Positions 10,361 through 22,293 are shown, counted from the stretch's first letter. The stretch is DNA of 64,000 nt from Xenorhabdus ehlersii (GCF_003610465.1 NZ_RAQI01000006.1:210418-274417); one strand, 5' to 3'. Program-made: numbers and translations. The notes: a model not told the origin generated them from the sequence alone.

Positions 10361-11572
10361 ATGTTAAACACGATTCAAAGAAATTGGTTTGACCAGTATA
10401 TGGTTCCCTGTTTTTCACCTGCAAATTTTATCCCAGTCGTTGCTAAAGGCTCGCGTGTCTGGGATCAGAATGGTAAGGAATATGTTGATTTTGCTGGTGG
10501 AATTGCTGTGAATTCACTGGGCCATGCCAATGATGAATTAAAGAATGCATTAAATGTTCAAATGGAGAATATGTGGCATATCGGTAATGGCTATACAAAT
10601 GAACCTGTTTTAAAACTGGCGAAATCTCTGGTTGAAAATACATTCGCAGATAAGGTTTTTTTCTGTAATTCCGGAGCGGAAGCGAATGAAGCGGCATTAA
10701 AAATTGCCAGAAAATATGCGCTGGATAAATATGGAAATCATAAGAACGAAATTATTTCATTTGAGAACTCCTTCCACGGCAGAACATTATTTACTGTGAC
10801 TGTCGGAGGGCAACCTAAATATTCTCAAGATTTTGCTCCACTACCGCAGCAAATTACTCATCTGCCATTTAACGATATCGACGCTATCAAGGCTCATATA
10901 TCAGCAAAAACCTGCGCTGTGATCGTTGAGCCGATCATTGGCGAAGGGGGGGTGATCCCTGCCGAACCGGCATTTTTAAAAGTATTACGGGAGTTATGTG
11001 ATCAATATCAAGCGTTACTGATTTTTGACGAAATTCAAACGGGTATTGGTCGTACTGGGTATTTGTATGCCTACGAGGGGGGTGGGGTAGAGCCGGATAT
11101 TTTGACCAGTGCCAAAGGGCTTGGTGGTGGATTCCCAATTGGCGCCATGTTGGTCAGGCAACATATCGCAGAGGCTTTCCAGCCAGGGTCACACGGCACA
11201 ACATTTGGCGGCAATCCGCTGGCGGCAGCCGTTGCTAACAAAGTCGTTGAGTTGGTGAACCAACCGGAGTTTCTTGCAGGGGTACAAGAGCGTCACCATG
11301 AATTTATGCGGCGGATGTCTGAGCTTAATCAGCGTTATCAGGTATTTAGTGAGTTGCGTGGTAAAGGGCTATTGTTGGGAGCAGAGTTGGTTGAAAAATA
11401 TCAGGGTAAGGCGAAAAACCTGACCAATATTGCTGCGGAAGAGGGACTGATTGCTTTGATAGCCGGCCCCAATGTGTTGCGTTTTGCTCCTGCGTTAAAT
11501 ATCGAACAGCAGGATATCAATGACGGTTTCAGCCGCCTTGAAAACGCCCTCAGGCGATTTGTTCAGGAATAA
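10361..11572 (+). CDS. astC: Succinylornithine transaminase (AstC)
   Basis: Class-III, PLP-dependent aminotransferase converting N2-succinylornithine and 2-oxoglutarate to succinylglutamate semialdehyde and glutamate, the third step of the arginine succinyltransferase pathway. It is 403 residues, with PLP-binding motif [12 protein letters not shown] and the Schiff-base Lys252 in TSAKGLGGG. The family also acts as acetylornithine transaminase (ArgD/ArgM), so the separation rests on context: it is the first gene of an astCADBE cluster. A GAGGAA ribosome site lies 8 bases before the ATG. astA follows 20 bases downstream. Confidence 0.96.
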   Translation: MLNTIQRNWFDQYMVPCFSPANFIPVVAKGSRVWDQNGKEYVDFAGGIAVNSLGHANDELKNALNVQMENMWHIGNGYTNEPVLKLAKSLVENTFADKVFFCNSGAEANEAALKIARKYALDKYGNHKNEIISFENSFHGRTLFTVTVGGQPKYSQDFAPLPQQITHLPFNDIDAIKAHISAKTCAVIVEPIIGEGGVIPAEPAFLKVLRELCDQYQALLIFDEIQTGIGRTGYLYAYEGGGVEPDILTSAKGLGGGFPIGAMLVRQHIAEAFQPGSHGTTFGGNPLAAAVANKVVELVNQPEFLAGVQERHHEFMRRMSELNQRYQVFSELRGKGLLLGAELVEKYQGKAKNLTNIAAEEGLIALIAGPNVLRFAPALNIEQQDINDGFSRLENALRRFVQE

Positions 11573-11592
11573 AGCCGATTTGAGGTGATATC

Positions 11593-12624
11593 ATGATGCT
11601 ATTTAGATCCGTTCAATATGAAGATTTAGAGGATATCCTCAATCTTTCGTCCCGTGCAGGAATTGGCCTGACGACATTACCCAATAATCAGGAATATCTG
11701 ACGGCACGGATTTCACGCAGTATTGATTCTTTCAACAATGCAAAGGGACGAGCACAACAAGGATTTTTATTTACCTTGGAAGACACGGAAAAGCATCGTG
11801 TTGTTGGTGTTAGTGCGCTGGAAGTTGCTGTTGGGCTGGAGGAACCTTTCTACAATTTTCGCATACATCGATCAGTGCGAGCTTCCCGCGAATTGGGCGT
11901 CTATAACACATTTGAAACGCTGACTGTTGGGCAGGATTATACCGGATGCAGTGAATTGTGTACGTTGTTCCTTGATCCCGATTATCACGGGGGAGGCAAT
12001 GGTGTTTTTCTTTCCCGCAGCCGCTTTTTGTTTATTGCCGCATTCAGGCATCTCTTCCCGAAATGCATTTTTGCGGAAATGCGTGGCGTGGCGAATCAAC
12101 AGGGTGAATCGCCATTTTGGGATGCCCTGGGGAAACATTTCTTCAATGTTCCCTTTGCTGAAGCTGACTATCTGACTGGCATTGGCTCCAAAACGTTTAT
12201 TGCAGAATTGATGCCATTTCATCCGATTTATGTGCCTTTGTTGCCAGAAGAAGCACGCCAGACCATTGGCCAGGTACATGAAAATACGCTGCCCGCCCGC
12301 GCTATTTTGGAAAAAGAGGGATTTGCTTATCACGATGCGGTCGATATTTTTGATGCGGGCGCTATCTTGGATGCCGAGATTGACAATGTACGTACAATCA
12401 AAGCCAGCCGGCTTGTGCATGTGAAAAGAGACGACCAGGTTTCCCGATCACAGGGTGGCGTACAATGTATTGTTTCTAACCTGAATTTTCAGGCATTTAA
12501 AGCACTCCTTCTGCCTGTTTCTGAGCCGCTAGATAGCGATGAATTGCTGCTTACCTCCGCAGAAATGGAGGTGTTGCATGTGGATGATGGCGATCTGGTA
12601 CGCTTCGTTTCTCTTTTTTCTTAA
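11593..12624 (+). CDS. astA: Arginine N-succinyltransferase (AstA)
   Basis: Transfers succinyl from succinyl-CoA to the alpha-amino group of arginine, the committing step of the AST pathway. At 343 residues it has the family's usual length, an acyltransferase (GNAT-like) fold, and conserved stretches such as FLDPDYHGGGNG and the FAEMRGV/GESPFWDALG region. The gene begins ATGATG; I keep the first ATG, after GAGGTGA, because E. coli AstA also begins Met-Met. It lies between astC and astD in a tight operon, giving the order C-A-D-B-E as in E. coli. Confidence 0.96.
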   Translation: MMLFRSVQYEDLEDILNLSSRAGIGLTTLPNNQEYLTARISRSIDSFNNAKGRAQQGFLFTLEDTEKHRVVGVSALEVAVGLEEPFYNFRIHRSVRASRELGVYNTFETLTVGQDYTGCSELCTLFLDPDYHGGGNGVFLSRSRFLFIAAFRHLFPKCIFAEMRGVANQQGESPFWDALGKHFFNVPFAEADYLTGIGSKTFIAELMPFHPIYVPLLPEEARQTIGQVHENTLPARAILEKEGFAYHDAVDIFDAGAILDAEIDNVRTIKASRLVHVKRDDQVSRSQGGVQCIVSNLNFQAFKALLLPVSEPLDSDELLLTSAEMEVLHVDDGDLVRFVSLFS

Positions 12625-12682
12625 GTGTTTTCACAATTAAAGGCTTTGTCATTAAGCGCTGTTGCAATTGAGGAATTTCGTA

Positions 12683-14164
12683 ATGAATCATCAAGCAAAT
12701 TACATTGGCGGTGAGTGGATAGCAGGGAAAGGTCTACCTGTCGTTAAATACTCTCCTGTAGATCAGCGAGTTTTATGGCAGGCAAACGGCGCTTCTGCCG
12801 ATCAGGTAGATGCAGCCTGCCAATTCGCCCGCAAAGCGTTTCCTGCATGGTCTGGATTGGCGATTGAAAAACGGATTGCAATTATTCAGACATTTGCTGA
12901 TTTGCTGGCCCAGGAAAAAGAAAAGATTGCGCAAGTGATCAGTGAGGAAACCAGTAAACCTTTGTGGGAAACACGGACAGAAGTCCAATCTATGATAGGT
13001 AAGATCACCATTTCGATTGAAGCATGGGAACAGCGAACGGGGTATTCCGAAACATCGATGCCAGACGGGAAAGCGATATTACAGCATCGTCCTCATGGAG
13101 TAATGGCTGTTTTCGGTCCCTATAATTTTCCGGGGCATTTACCGAATGGACATATTGTCCCTGCGCTAATTGCCGGTAACACATTGGTGTTCAAGCCCAG
13201 TGAATTGACGCCAATGACGGCGGAGAACACGGTGGAGTTATGGATTAAGGCGGGATTGCCTGTAGGTGTGCTGAATTTGGTTCAGGGGGGCAAAGAAACT
13301 GGCGGTACTTTGCTGAATAATCGCGAAATTGATGGTGTGCTGTTTACAGGCAGTGCGGCAACAGGGTTCCACTTCCATCGTATATTGGCGGGTCAGCCAG
13401 AAAAAATGCTGGCTCTGGAGATGGGAGGCAACAATGCGCTGATTGTGGACGATTATGATGACATTGAAGCTGCAGTTTATACCATCGTCCAGTCGGCATT
13501 TATTTCCGCAGGGCAGCGCTGCACTTGTGCCCGCAGATTGCTGGTGAAGCAGGGAGAGAAAGGCGATGCGTTAATCCAGCGGTTAGTTGATGCCACAGGC
13601 CAGATTGTGCCAGGCCATTGGAATGCTGATCCTCAGCCTTTTATCGGAGGGGTCATCTCTTTAGCGGCAGTGGAAAGTTTGCTGGAAGCCCAAACTAAGT
13701 TATTAGCCTTAGGGGGGAGATCTTTGCTCACCTTAACCCAGCCTGATCCGAACTCAACGTTTATGACACCCGGCATTATTGATCTCACCGATGTCAAAGA
13801 TATTCCTGATGAAGAATATTTTGGCCCTCTGTTAACAGTGAAGCGCTATACCACTTTCGATGAAGCCATCTCAATGGCAAATGATACCCGATTTGGGCTG
13901 GCAACTGGGCTAATCTCTCCTGACGCCAGCCTGTTTGAGAAGTTACTGCAAGAGGCGAGAGCGGGGATTGTGAATTGGAATAAGCCGCTGACAGGCGCAT
14001 CCAGTAAGGCACCGTTTGGTGGTATTGGGGCATCCGGTAATCATCGCCCCAGCGCTTATTATGCAGCGGATTATTGTGCCTGGCCGATGGCTTCCCTGAC
14101 TACTGAAAGTTTGGTTTTGCCTGAAACACCTGCACCAGGGCTTAATTTTTTCATCAATCAATAG
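12683..14164 (+). CDS. astD: Succinylglutamate-semialdehyde dehydrogenase (AstD)
   Basis: NAD-dependent aldehyde dehydrogenase oxidising N-succinylglutamate 5-semialdehyde to N-succinylglutamate. The nucleophilic Cys lies in SAGQRCTC and the general-base Glu in [13 protein letters not shown] at 12662 would add seven residues, but the ATG at 12683 follows GAGGAA at proper spacing and gives the family-like N-terminus [12 protein letters not shown]. The product is then 493 residues. The gene overlaps nothing and is followed 16 bases later by astB. Confidence 0.95.
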   Translation: MNHQANYIGGEWIAGKGLPVVKYSPVDQRVLWQANGASADQVDAACQFARKAFPAWSGLAIEKRIAIIQTFADLLAQEKEKIAQVISEETSKPLWETRTEVQSMIGKITISIEAWEQRTGYSETSMPDGKAILQHRPHGVMAVFGPYNFPGHLPNGHIVPALIAGNTLVFKPSELTPMTAENTVELWIKAGLPVGVLNLVQGGKETGGTLLNNREIDGVLFTGSAATGFHFHRILAGQPEKMLALEMGGNNALIVDDYDDIEAAVYTIVQSAFISAGQRCTCARRLLVKQGEKGDALIQRLVDATGQIVPGHWNADPQPFIGGVISLAAVESLLEAQTKLLALGGRSLLTLTQPDPNSTFMTPGIIDLTDVKDIPDEEYFGPLLTVKRYTTFDEAISMANDTRFGLATGLISPDASLFEKLLQEARAGIVNWNKPLTGASSKAPFGGIGASGNHRPSAYYAADYCAWPMASLTTESLVLPETPAPGLNFFINQ

Positions 14165-14180
14165 GATGGCAGAGGTGATT

Positions 14181-15524
14181 ATGTCAGGAGTTGAAGCAAA
14201 TTTTGATGGTTTGGTGGGAATGACTCACCATTATGCTGGGCTATCAACAGGTAATGAAGCTTCCATGAATCATCAGGGTAAAGAATCTAATCCTCGCAAA
14301 GCCGCACTTCAGGGATTAATGAAAATGAAGGCGTTGTCTGATATGGGGTTAGTACAGGGGGTTTTACCCCCGCAACAGCGTCCTAACCTGCCTGCATTGC
14401 GCCAACTAGGGTTTATCGGCAGTGATGAACAAGTATTAAATAAAGCCGCACAATATTCTCCGTTGTTGCTGTCTAACCTCAGTTCTGCCTCTTCTATGTG
14501 GACAGCAAATGCGGCAACGGTTTCCCCTTCAGCAGATAGTGCGGATCAATGTGTCCATTTCACGGTGGCTAATTTAAATAACAAGCTGCATCGTTCGCTG
14601 GAAAACCCCACGACTTCACGGGCTTTGAAAGCGACTTTTCCTGATCAAAATTATTTTGTTCATCATGATCCTCTGCCACAACATGCGGATTGGGGAGATG
14701 AAGGTGCGGCAAACCATAATCGTTTTTGCGGCGAATATGATGAAGCCGGCGTACAGTTATTTGTCTATGGTCGCAAGGCATTGCAGGAAGGAATTACACC
14801 TAAGCGTTATCCCGCCCGGCAGACATTGGAAGCAAGTCAGGCAATTGCTCGTCTACATCAGCTTGAAGGATCCAGGATCGTATTTGCCCAACAAAATCCC
14901 GTTGCCATTGATAGTGGTGTGTTTCATAACGATGTTATCGCAGTTAGCAACCGTAATGTCCTTTTCTATCATCAGCAGGCTTTCTTAAATCAGCAATCAG
15001 TATTGACTGAGTTGAGAGAAAAAATGGCTCGGATTGGACACACCTTGGTGGCAATTGAAGTGCCTATGGAGCAAGTCACTATTCAGGATGCGGTCGAGTC
15101 TTACTTGTTTAACAGCCAGTTGTTGAGCCAGCCAGATGGCAACATGATGCTGATTTTACCGGAAGAGTGCCGTCAAAATCACAATGTCTCAGCTTATTTG
15201 CACGAGTTGATTGTGAAAGGAAATTCTCCCATCAATAAACTCCATTTTTTTGACTTGCGGGAAAGTATGCGCAATGGCGGCGGGCCGGCTTGTTTGCGAC
15301 TCAGGGTTGTTTTGAACGAACAAGAGTTAGCTGCGGTAAATCCAGCTACCTTGATGACACCAGAACTGTATCAACGCCTGACGACATGGGTTGAACACCA
15401 TTATCGGGATTCCTTGTATGCGGCTGATCTTGCTGATCCGCAACTATTAAGGGAAGTCTATTCTGCCCTTGATGAACTGACGCAGATCCTCAAGTTGGGC
15501 TCGATTTATGAGTTTCAGAATTAA
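14181..15524 (+). CDS. astB: N-succinylarginine dihydrolase (AstB)
   Basis: Hydrolyses N2-succinylarginine to N2-succinylornithine, CO2 and two ammonia, the nitrogen-releasing step of the pathway. It belongs to the amidinotransferase-like pentein fold. The catalytic Cys is in [12 protein letters not shown] (Cys371), and the N-terminal [16 protein letters not shown] is near-invariant in the family. I start at the ATG at 14181, five bases after an AGAGG site, which gives 447 residues, the same length as E. coli AstB. An upstream ATG at 14166 would add five residues. Confidence 0.95.
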   Translation: MSGVEANFDGLVGMTHHYAGLSTGNEASMNHQGKESNPRKAALQGLMKMKALSDMGLVQGVLPPQQRPNLPALRQLGFIGSDEQVLNKAAQYSPLLLSNLSSASSMWTANAATVSPSADSADQCVHFTVANLNNKLHRSLENPTTSRALKATFPDQNYFVHHDPLPQHADWGDEGAANHNRFCGEYDEAGVQLFVYGRKALQEGITPKRYPARQTLEASQAIARLHQLEGSRIVFAQQNPVAIDSGVFHNDVIAVSNRNVLFYHQQAFLNQQSVLTELREKMARIGHTLVAIEVPMEQVTIQDAVESYLFNSQLLSQPDGNMMLILPEECRQNHNVSAYLHELIVKGNSPINKLHFFDLRESMRNGGGPACLRLRVVLNEQELAAVNPATLMTPELYQRLTTWVEHHYRDSLYAADLADPQLLREVYSALDELTQILKLGSIYEFQN

Positions 15525-15536
15525 TCAGGAGATGAA

Positions 15537-16517
15537 ATGGATTTACTGACTTTATTGCTTGAAAACAAAATCGAAAATAACTTGTGTTTTCCATCAGCTA
15601 TTCAGTCATCATGGTTGGCAGAAGGCGTATTGCAGTTATTACCGCAAAGATCATCAAAACCCGCCGATACATTGATTATTTCCTCTGGAATTCATGGCAA
15701 TGAAACGGCACCTGTGGAAATACTTATCCAGTTATTGTCACAACTGGCTCAGGGAAAATTGCCATTGCAACATAACCTTTTGCTGATATTTGGCAACTTA
15801 CCTGCCATGCGGGCAGGGCAGCGGTATATTGATAATGATCTCAACCGCATGTTTGGTGGTCGTTATCAAAATTTTCCTTTGGGGAATGAATCGAAGCGTG
15901 CAATGGAATTGGAGTCTGTTATCCGTCGATTTTTTCATGAACCTGCGGTGATGGCATCAACGAAACATCGGCACCTCGATCTTCACACTGCAATCCGAGG
16001 TTCCTACCATGAACAATTCGCGCTATTGCCATACCAGACACGTGAATATGCTGCGGATTTTTTACAATGGCTGGAAGATAGCGATCTCGATGCCTTGGTA
16101 TTTCATAACACCGTAGGGGGAACGTTCAGTAACTTTACCAGCGAACATTTCAATATGGATAGTTGCACGTTAGAAATCGGTAAGGCACTGCCTTTTGGAC
16201 AAAACGATCTGGCAAGATTCAGCAATATTACCATAGCGTTGCAGGATTTGATCGCCGGTTTGTCTTGCGGCAAACGAGCTAAACCGGCGCTTAAACGTTA
16301 TCATGTGGTTGATGCAATTATCAAACAACATGATAGTTTTCAGCTCAATATTCCAGAAGATACGAAAAACTTTACTGAATTACCGGAAGGTTTTGAAATC
16401 GCCCGCCAGCAAAATCAATCCTGGAAAATCGGGTCTCCAGCAAATTTTATCCTGTTTCCTAATGCCCGTGTTGCTATTGGGCTACGGGCAGGATTGTTGT
16501 TAGAGAAATTAACCTAA
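15537..16517 (+). CDS. astE: Succinylglutamate desuccinylase (AstE)
   Basis: Zinc-dependent deacylase releasing succinate and glutamate from N-succinylglutamate, the last AST step. The fold is that of the M14-like aspartoacylase/desuccinylase family. Zinc ligands are visible in SSGIHGNET (His, Glu) and in HLDLHTA (His). It is 326 residues, starts 12 bases after astB with AGGAG, and closes the five-gene pathway. The permease follows 36 bases later and may be co-transcribed. Confidence 0.95.
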   Translation: MDLLTLLLENKIENNLCFPSAIQSSWLAEGVLQLLPQRSSKPADTLIISSGIHGNETAPVEILIQLLSQLAQGKLPLQHNLLLIFGNLPAMRAGQRYIDNDLNRMFGGRYQNFPLGNESKRAMELESVIRRFFHEPAVMASTKHRHLDLHTAIRGSYHEQFALLPYQTREYAADFLQWLEDSDLDALVFHNTVGGTFSNFTSEHFNMDSCTLEIGKALPFGQNDLARFSNITIALQDLIAGLSCGKRAKPALKRYHVVDAIIKQHDSFQLNIPEDTKNFTELPEGFEIARQQNQSWKIGSPANFILFPNARVAIGLRAGLLLEKLT

Positions 16518-16553
16518 ATCAATTCATAAAACAGCAAGCCGTAGAGGTTATTG

Positions 16554-17978
16554 ATGACGAGATCATTAAAAACACCTGTGGAACAATCCGCCGGTGAGCA
16601 GAAACTTCACCGTGGATTGGGTAAGCGCCATGTTCAGTTGATCGCAATTGGTGGCGCTATTGGTACAGGATTGTTTATGGGAGCAGGGAAAACCATCGCA
16701 GTATCAGGGACTTCAATTATCCTGACTTATCTTTTGATTGGCTTTTTTGCTTTTATGGTAATGAGAGCAATGGGCGAACTGTTGCTCACTAAATTGGACT
16801 ATAGAACGTTTGCTGATTTTGTCGCAGATTATCTTGGGGATAAGGCCAGCTATTTTCTGGGATGGACTTATTGGATGAGCTGGATCGTCAGTTGCATCGC
16901 AGATGTTGTGGTATGTGGTGGCTATATTCAGTATTGGTTTCCAGACAGTTGGCTTTGGTTAACGGCACTGTTTATTTTGGGCTTGATGTGCCTGTGTAAT
17001 TTCTTTTCAGTACGGCTGTTTGGTGAAGCGGAATTCTGGTTTGCCATGATTAAGGTGGTGGCGATAGTTGCTTTGATTGTCGTTGGCATTGGCATGGTTT
17101 TTGTGGGCTGGACTTCACCGAATGGTGTGACCGCTTCTATAAGCCATTTGACGGAGCCAGAAGTCTTCCTGCCCAATGGCGTATTTGGATTTCTGGCCGG
17201 TTTTCAGATTGCCATTTTCTCTTTTACCGGCATTGAACTGGTTGGCACAGTGACGGCTGAAACCAAAGAACCAGAGAAAGTTTTACCAAAAGCTATCAAC
17301 AATATTCCGATCAGGATCATTATCTTTTACGTGCTTTCCATGATGTGCATCATCGCTGTTACCTCATGGCCACAGATTTCACCGGAAGTTAGCCCCTTTG
17401 TGACACTGTTTGCATTGGCAGGACTACCGGCAGCGGCTGCGGTGATTAATTTTGTAGCCCTGACTTCGGCGATGTCCTCGGCCAACAGTGGATTATATGC
17501 CTGTACCCGTATGCTTTATGGTTTATCCACGGAAAAGCTGGCGCACCGCAAATTTGGGCAACTTTCAATCAACAGTGCCGTTCCCATTTTTAGCTTGATA
17601 TTTTCGGTGCTTTGCATGGCAAGTGGCGTATTCTTGCTGTTTATTATCCCCAATGTCATGAAATTATTTACTATTGTTACGACCGTGGCAGCCATCATGG
17701 TTATTTATAGCTGGTGTATGATACTGATTGCTTATCTGGCTTATCGTAAGAAACGTCCTGATCTGCATAAAAAATCTATCTATAAAATGCCAATGGGTAT
17801 TCCCATGACATGGTGTACCTTGATCTTTTTTGTCTTTACGGTGGTGATCATGGTGTTTGATTATGACACCCGTATTGCACTGTATGGTACGCCAGTGTGG
17901 TTTGTGATATTGGAAATTTTGTGGCGCATGCGGAAAAATCGCGAACAGCAGGGTATGCGGGATGAAATGGTAAATTAG
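16554..17978 (+). CDS. Amino-acid permease of the APC/AAT family, CycA-like
   Basis: 474-residue inner-membrane proton symporter with 12 predicted helices. The opening IAIGGAIGTGLFMGAGK is the family's substrate-backbone motif, and EFWFAMIKVVAIVALI and the YKMPMG loop follow E. coli CycA closely. CycA imports D-serine, D-alanine and glycine. By sequence this is the best guess, but its place just behind astE raises the possibility of arginine or ornithine uptake. I start at the ATG at 16554, six bases after AGAGG, not the adjacent TTG. A strong shared terminator follows. Confidence 0.88.
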   Translation: MTRSLKTPVEQSAGEQKLHRGLGKRHVQLIAIGGAIGTGLFMGAGKTIAVSGTSIILTYLLIGFFAFMVMRAMGELLLTKLDYRTFADFVADYLGDKASYFLGWTYWMSWIVSCIADVVVCGGYIQYWFPDSWLWLTALFILGLMCLCNFFSVRLFGEAEFWFAMIKVVAIVALIVVGIGMVFVGWTSPNGVTASISHLTEPEVFLPNGVFGFLAGFQIAIFSFTGIELVGTVTAETKEPEKVLPKAINNIPIRIIIFYVLSMMCIIAVTSWPQISPEVSPFVTLFALAGLPAAAAVINFVALTSAMSSANSGLYACTRMLYGLSTEKLAHRKFGQLSINSAVPIFSLIFSVLCMASGVFLLFIIPNVMKLFTIVTTVAAIMVIYSWCMILIAYLAYRKKRPDLHKKSIYKMPMGIPMTWCTLIFFVFTVVIMVFDYDTRIALYGTPVWFVILEILWRMRKNREQQGMRDEMVN

Positions 17979-17988
17979 TCGTTATAAA

Positions 17989-18021
17989 AAATAGCCCCAC
18001 GCTAACAGCATAGGGCTATTT
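17989..18021. terminator. Bidirectional terminator between the permease and pta
   Basis: Perfect 9-bp stem AAATAGCCC / GGGCTATTT with a 15-base loop. It has A-rich and T-rich flanks on both strands and lies between two convergent genes. Confidence 0.85.
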
Positions 18022-18042
18022 CATGTTTATACAGCCAGAAAA

Positions 18043-20187
18043 TTATGCGTTTTCTTGCTGAGTTGCCTGAATTGCAGTCAGTGCAACGGTATAAACGATA
18101 TCATCAACCAGCGCGCCACGGGACAGATCGTTAACTGGTTTGCGCATACCTTGCAGCATTGGCCCGATGGAAACCAGATCCGCTGAACGTTGTACTGCTT
18201 TGTAAGTGGTATTACCCGTGTTCAGATCTGGGAAGATGAACACGGTTGCCTGACCTGCAACTGGTGAGTTTGGTGCCTTGGATTTCGCTACATCTGCCAT
18301 GATAGCTGCGTCGTACTGCAATGGGCCATCGATGATCAGATCTGGGCGTTTTTCCTGTGCCAAACGGGTTGCTTCACGCACTTTTTCAACATCGCTGCCT
18401 GCACCAGAATTACCGGTGGAGTAAGAGATCATCGCAACACGAGGCTCAATACCAAATGCTTTGGCAGAATCCGCAGATTGGATCGCGATTTCGGACAGTT
18501 GTTCTGCGGTTGGATCTGGGTTGATGGCACAGTCACCGTAAACCAGCACTTGCTCTGGCAGCAACATAAAGAAGACAGAAGAAACCAGAGAGCTATTTGG
18601 TGCTGTCTTAATTAACTGCAATGGTGGGCGGATCGTGTTCGCTGTGGTGTGTACTGCACCGGAAACCAGACCGTCAACTTCGCCTTGTTCCAGCATCATA
18701 GTGCCCAGAACCACGTTGTCTTCCAGTTGTTCGCGGGCAACAACTTCGGTCATGCCTTTGTTTTTGCGCAGTTCAACCAGGCGTGGCACATAACGTTCAC
18801 GTGCTGATGCTGGGTTGATGATTTCAATACCTGCACCCAGTTCAACGCCTTGAGCCGCAGCTACACGACGGATCTCTTCTGGATCGCCCAGCAGGATACA
18901 TTCTGCAATGCCACGTTCAGCACAAATAGCCGCTGCTTTGACGGTACGTGGTTCGTCGCCTTCTGGTAGAACGATACGCTTGCCAGCCTGACGAGCCAGT
19001 TCGGTCAACTGATAGCGGAATGCCGGTGGTGACAGGAGATTTGGACGCTCTGATGCGGCTGCCAGAGAATCGATCCACTCGCTGCTGATATGTTGTGCAA
19101 CGTAGTTTTGTACTTTTTCGATGCGCTCGTGGTCATCGGCTGGAACTTCCAGACTGAAACTTTGCAGGTTCAGGGAAGTCTGCCATGTATTGGTTTTCAC
19201 AGTGAAAACAGGCAGGCCAGTATTGAATGCACGTTCGCACAGCTCACGGATAGAATCATCAATTGAGTAACCACCAGTCAGCAATACGGCACCAATTTCA
19301 ATACCGTTCATGGCTGCCAGACATGCAGTGATCAGGACGTCAGGACGGTCAGCAGAAGTCACCAGCAGAGAACCCGGACGGAAGTATTCCAGCATGTTAG
19401 GGATGCTGCGAGCACAGAAAGTCACAGACTTAATGCGACGGCTTTCGATAGCCCCTTCATTGATAATGTCCGCTTTCAGGTGCTTAGCCATATCAATCGC
19501 ACGGGTAGCGATCAGGTCAAAACTCCACGGGATGCAACCGAGAATTGGCAGTGGGCTGTTTTTAAAGATAGTTTTTGGATCGACGTTGGTAATCGTCGCT
19601 TTAGTTGATTCGTCAAAGATCTCGGATAAATCTGGGCGAGTACGGCCTTGGTCATCAACCGGTGCATTCAGTTTATTGACGATAACACCGATAATATTTT
19701 GGTTCTTGCTGCCACCGTATTCAGCACGGCTCAGTTCAATTCGTTCTTTCAGTTGCTCTGGGGTGTTAGTACCCAGGGCAGTCACGAACACGATTTCAGC
19801 GTTCAGTGTTTTGGCGATTTCATAGTTCAGGGATTGGGCAAACGGATGCTTGCGAGTCGGAACCAAACCTTCGAGCAGAACCACTTCCGCATCTTTGGCG
19901 TTTTCGTGGTAACGCGCCACGATCTCTTCCATTAACACGTCTTTTTTGTTAGTGGTCAGCAGTGATTCCACATATGCCATATCCAGAGGTTCAGCAGCAT
20001 GAATGCTGGCATGTGAACGGATAATCGAAGTAGTTTGATCCTGGGAACCAGTGTGACGTGGTTGTGCGATAGGTTTGAAAACGCTCAGACGAACGCCTTT
20101 TTGCTCCATGGAGCGGATAACACCCAGGCTGACACTGGTTAAACCAACGCTAGTGTCAGTAGGGATTAACATAATTGTACGGGACAC
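18043..20187 (-). CDS. pta: Phosphate acetyltransferase (Pta)
   Basis: Interconverts acetyl-CoA plus phosphate and acetyl phosphate plus CoA. Length is 714 residues, the long enterobacterial form: an N-terminal P-loop-like domain, a central DRTGG-type regulatory domain (residues ~215-350) and the C-terminal catalytic PTA/PTB domain beginning near residue 390 ([23 protein letters not shown]). It is the second gene of the ackA-pta operon, 107 bases after ackA, with a stem-loop in between. Together with AckA it sets acetate overflow and acetyl-phosphate levels. Confidence 0.97.
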   Translation of the reverse strand: MSRTIMLIPTDTSVGLTSVSLGVIRSMEQKGVRLSVFKPIAQPRHTGSQDQTTSIIRSHASIHAAEPLDMAYVESLLTTNKKDVLMEEIVARYHENAKDAEVVLLEGLVPTRKHPFAQSLNYEIAKTLNAEIVFVTALGTNTPEQLKERIELSRAEYGGSKNQNIIGVIVNKLNAPVDDQGRTRPDLSEIFDESTKATITNVDPKTIFKNSPLPILGCIPWSFDLIATRAIDMAKHLKADIINEGAIESRRIKSVTFCARSIPNMLEYFRPGSLLVTSADRPDVLITACLAAMNGIEIGAVLLTGGYSIDDSIRELCERAFNTGLPVFTVKTNTWQTSLNLQSFSLEVPADDHERIEKVQNYVAQHISSEWIDSLAAASERPNLLSPPAFRYQLTELARQAGKRIVLPEGDEPRTVKAAAICAERGIAECILLGDPEEIRRVAAAQGVELGAGIEIINPASARERYVPRLVELRKNKGMTEVVAREQLEDNVVLGTMMLEQGEVDGLVSGAVHTTANTIRPPLQLIKTAPNSSLVSSVFFMLLPEQVLVYGDCAINPDPTAEQLSEIAIQSADSAKAFGIEPRVAMISYSTGNSGAGSDVEKVREATRLAQEKRPDLIIDGPLQYDAAIMADVAKSKAPNSPVAGQATVFIFPDLNTGNTTYKAVQRSADLVSIGPMLQGMRKPVNDLSRGALVDDIVYTVALTAIQATQQENA

Positions 20188-20252
20188 GGAAACCTCTTTA
20201 ACGGTTGCTCGTCAGTCAATAAATGTGACTCAGTGCGATATATTCGAGAAAA

Positions 20253-20277
20253 CCGCCGGCAATAGCAATGCTGGCGG
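20253..20277 (-). other. Intercistronic stem-loop between ackA and pta
   Basis: CCGCCGGC and GCTGGCGG pair around a nine-base loop, with one G-T pair. No T-run follows, so it more likely affects processing or stability of the ackA-pta transcript than ends it. Confidence 0.45.
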
Positions 20278-20294
20278 CTCTAAAATCATGCTGA

Positions 20295-21497
20295 TTACGC
20301 AGTCAGACGTGCTGAATCCTGAGCAATAACCAATTCTTCATTGGTTGGGATAACCAGAGCAGGACGGCTGTTATCTGTAGTGATAACGCCTGATTTGCCG
20401 AAGCGAGCGGCAAGGTTACGCTCGTGATCATATTCGAAGCCGAGCAGAGCGACTTTCTTCATGGTCAGTTCACGAACCAGCGCAGAGTTTTCTCCGATGC
20501 CACCAGTGAAGATAATTGCGTCCAGACGGCCTTCCATCAGCGCGCTGTATGCGCCGATGTATTTAGCCAGACGGTGACAGTAAACATCCATAGCACGTTT
20601 AGCATCAGCTTTGGTTTCGTAGTTGTCTTCTACGTAACGGCAATCGCTGGTGACTTCGGTCAGACCTAAGAAACCAGACTCTTTGGTCAGCAGGGTGTTG
20701 ATCTGAGCAATGCTCATGCCCATTGCATCGTGCAGATGGAATACGATAGCGGGATCGATATCACCACTGCGGGTTCCCATGACCAGACCTTCCAGTGGGG
20801 TCAGGCCCATAGAAGTATCAACACACTGACCGTTGACAATGGCAGAAACAGAACCACCGTTGCCCAGGTGGCAAGTGATGACATTCAGTTCTTCAACGGA
20901 TTTGTTCAGCATTTTGGCTGCTTCACGGGAAACATAGAAATGGCTGGTACCATGTGCACCGTAACGACGGATGCCATGCTCTTTGTACAGGTTGTAAGGC
21001 AGTGCGTACAGGTATGCTTCTTCAGGCATAGTCTGGTGGAACGCGGTGTCAAATACGGCAATGTTTTTCTCAAGTAGATGAGGGAAGGCTTTTTTCGCTT
21101 CAGCAATACCGATCAGGTGAGCTGGGTTGTGCAGTGGTGCGAATGGAATAGCCGCTTCAATGCCTGCGATAACTTCATCGGTGATAACCACGGAAGAAGT
21201 GAACTTCTCACCACCATGAACAATGCGGTGACCGATGGCTGAGATTTGTGCAGAAAGTTCTGGTTTTTCAGCCAGGAGAGTATTAACAATGAAGTTCAGT
21301 GCTTCGCTGTGTGCTGCGCCGGCACCTAAAGCAGCTTCGTTTTTCGCGCCATCCATTTTCCATTTAATACGGGCTTCAGGCAGGCCAAAGCACTCTGCTA
21401 AACCAGAAAGATATTCTTCACCATTGGCAGGATCGATGATAGCGAATTTCAGGGAGGAGCTACCGCAATTAAGAACCAGTACCAGCTTACTTGACAT
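20295..21497 (-). CDS. ackA: Acetate kinase (AckA)
   Basis: Makes ATP and acetate from acetyl phosphate and ADP, or the reverse. It is 400 residues, with N-terminal NCGSSSLKF, catalytic-site [10 protein letters not shown] and THFYVS, nucleotide site HLGNGGS and the C-terminal [10 protein letters not shown] signature, all typical of the ASKHA kinase fold. It is the first gene of ackA-pta on the minus strand. About 260 AT-rich bases separate it from the divergent yfbV, and these should carry both promoters. Confidence 0.97.
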   Translation of the reverse strand: MSSKLVLVLNCGSSSLKFAIIDPANGEEYLSGLAECFGLPEARIKWKMDGAKNEAALGAGAAHSEALNFIVNTLLAEKPELSAQISAIGHRIVHGGEKFTSSVVITDEVIAGIEAAIPFAPLHNPAHLIGIAEAKKAFPHLLEKNIAVFDTAFHQTMPEEAYLYALPYNLYKEHGIRRYGAHGTSHFYVSREAAKMLNKSVEELNVITCHLGNGGSVSAIVNGQCVDTSMGLTPLEGLVMGTRSGDIDPAIVFHLHDAMGMSIAQINTLLTKESGFLGLTEVTSDCRYVEDNYETKADAKRAMDVYCHRLAKYIGAYSALMEGRLDAIIFTGGIGENSALVRELTMKKVALLGFEYDHERNLAARFGKSGVITTDNSRPALVIPTNEELVIAQDSARLTA

Positions 21498-21760
21498 GGA
21501 AATACCTATTATCTTGTTGTGATCTAATCTTAAATAAGAACAATGTTAAAAATAAAATAATTTGTTAACAAACCGAACCCAATTGTTGCGAAAAAGGGCA
21601 AAATTCCTGTTTTGCTACTGCAACAACATAAAAGTCTGTGTAGGATACCGTTTGCTAGCAATAAAGACAAAATATACTTAATAGTATTAATACTACAAAA
21701 AAGATTTTATCTTTTGTAGGGATTTTTTAAAAACTATACCTTTAATTGATTGAGGTCATG

Positions 21761-22216
21761 ATGAACACGACACCGCCTGTTAGCCAGGGTTGGTTCAAGC
21801 GTATGCAATTAGGACAGCAATATTTGAAAACCTGGCCACTGGAAAAGCAACTTGCGCCTGTTTTTCCTGAAAATCGTGTGATTAAGGCAACTCGCTTTGG
21901 TATTCGGTTTATGCCGCCGTTGGCAATTTTTACTTTGACATGGCAACTCGCTCTGGGTGGTCAATTGGGGCCATCGGTGGCAACAGCACTGTTTGCCTGT
22001 AGTTTGCCGTTGCAGGGATTATGGTGGTTGGGAAAACGGGCGGCGACACCATTGCCGGAAAAATTATTGCATTGGTTTTATGAAATTCGGGAAAAATTTG
22101 CCCAGGCAGGCATTGCCATGGCACCAGTGGAAAGTGCCCCGACCTACTTTTCACTGGCTGAATTGCTTAAACGGGCTTTTAAGCAATTAGACAACTCTTT
22201 TCTTGATGATATTTAA
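21761..22216 (+). CDS. yfbV: YfbV family inner-membrane protein (UPF0208)
   Basis: Small membrane protein with two hydrophobic stretches (about residues 45-60 and 70-90). The conserved family text includes [18 protein letters not shown] and [19 protein letters not shown]. In E. coli the family has been linked to insulation of the Ter macrodomain, but its molecular activity is not established. I choose the ATG at 21761, four bases after TGAGGT; this gives 151 residues, exactly the usual length. It is divergent from ackA as in E. coli. yfbU, which in E. coli lies beside it, is absent here. Confidence 0.92.
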   Translation: MNTTPPVSQGWFKRMQLGQQYLKTWPLEKQLAPVFPENRVIKATRFGIRFMPPLAIFTLTWQLALGGQLGPSVATALFACSLPLQGLWWLGKRAATPLPEKLLHWFYEIREKFAQAGIAMAPVESAPTYFSLAELLKRAFKQLDNSFLDDI

Positions 22217-22293
22217 TCCCCAGGAGTCATGTGGGGTAAGTATCTTATTACCATATGATGATTAACAAATAGTGACGTTTGAAGGAGTCGGGT

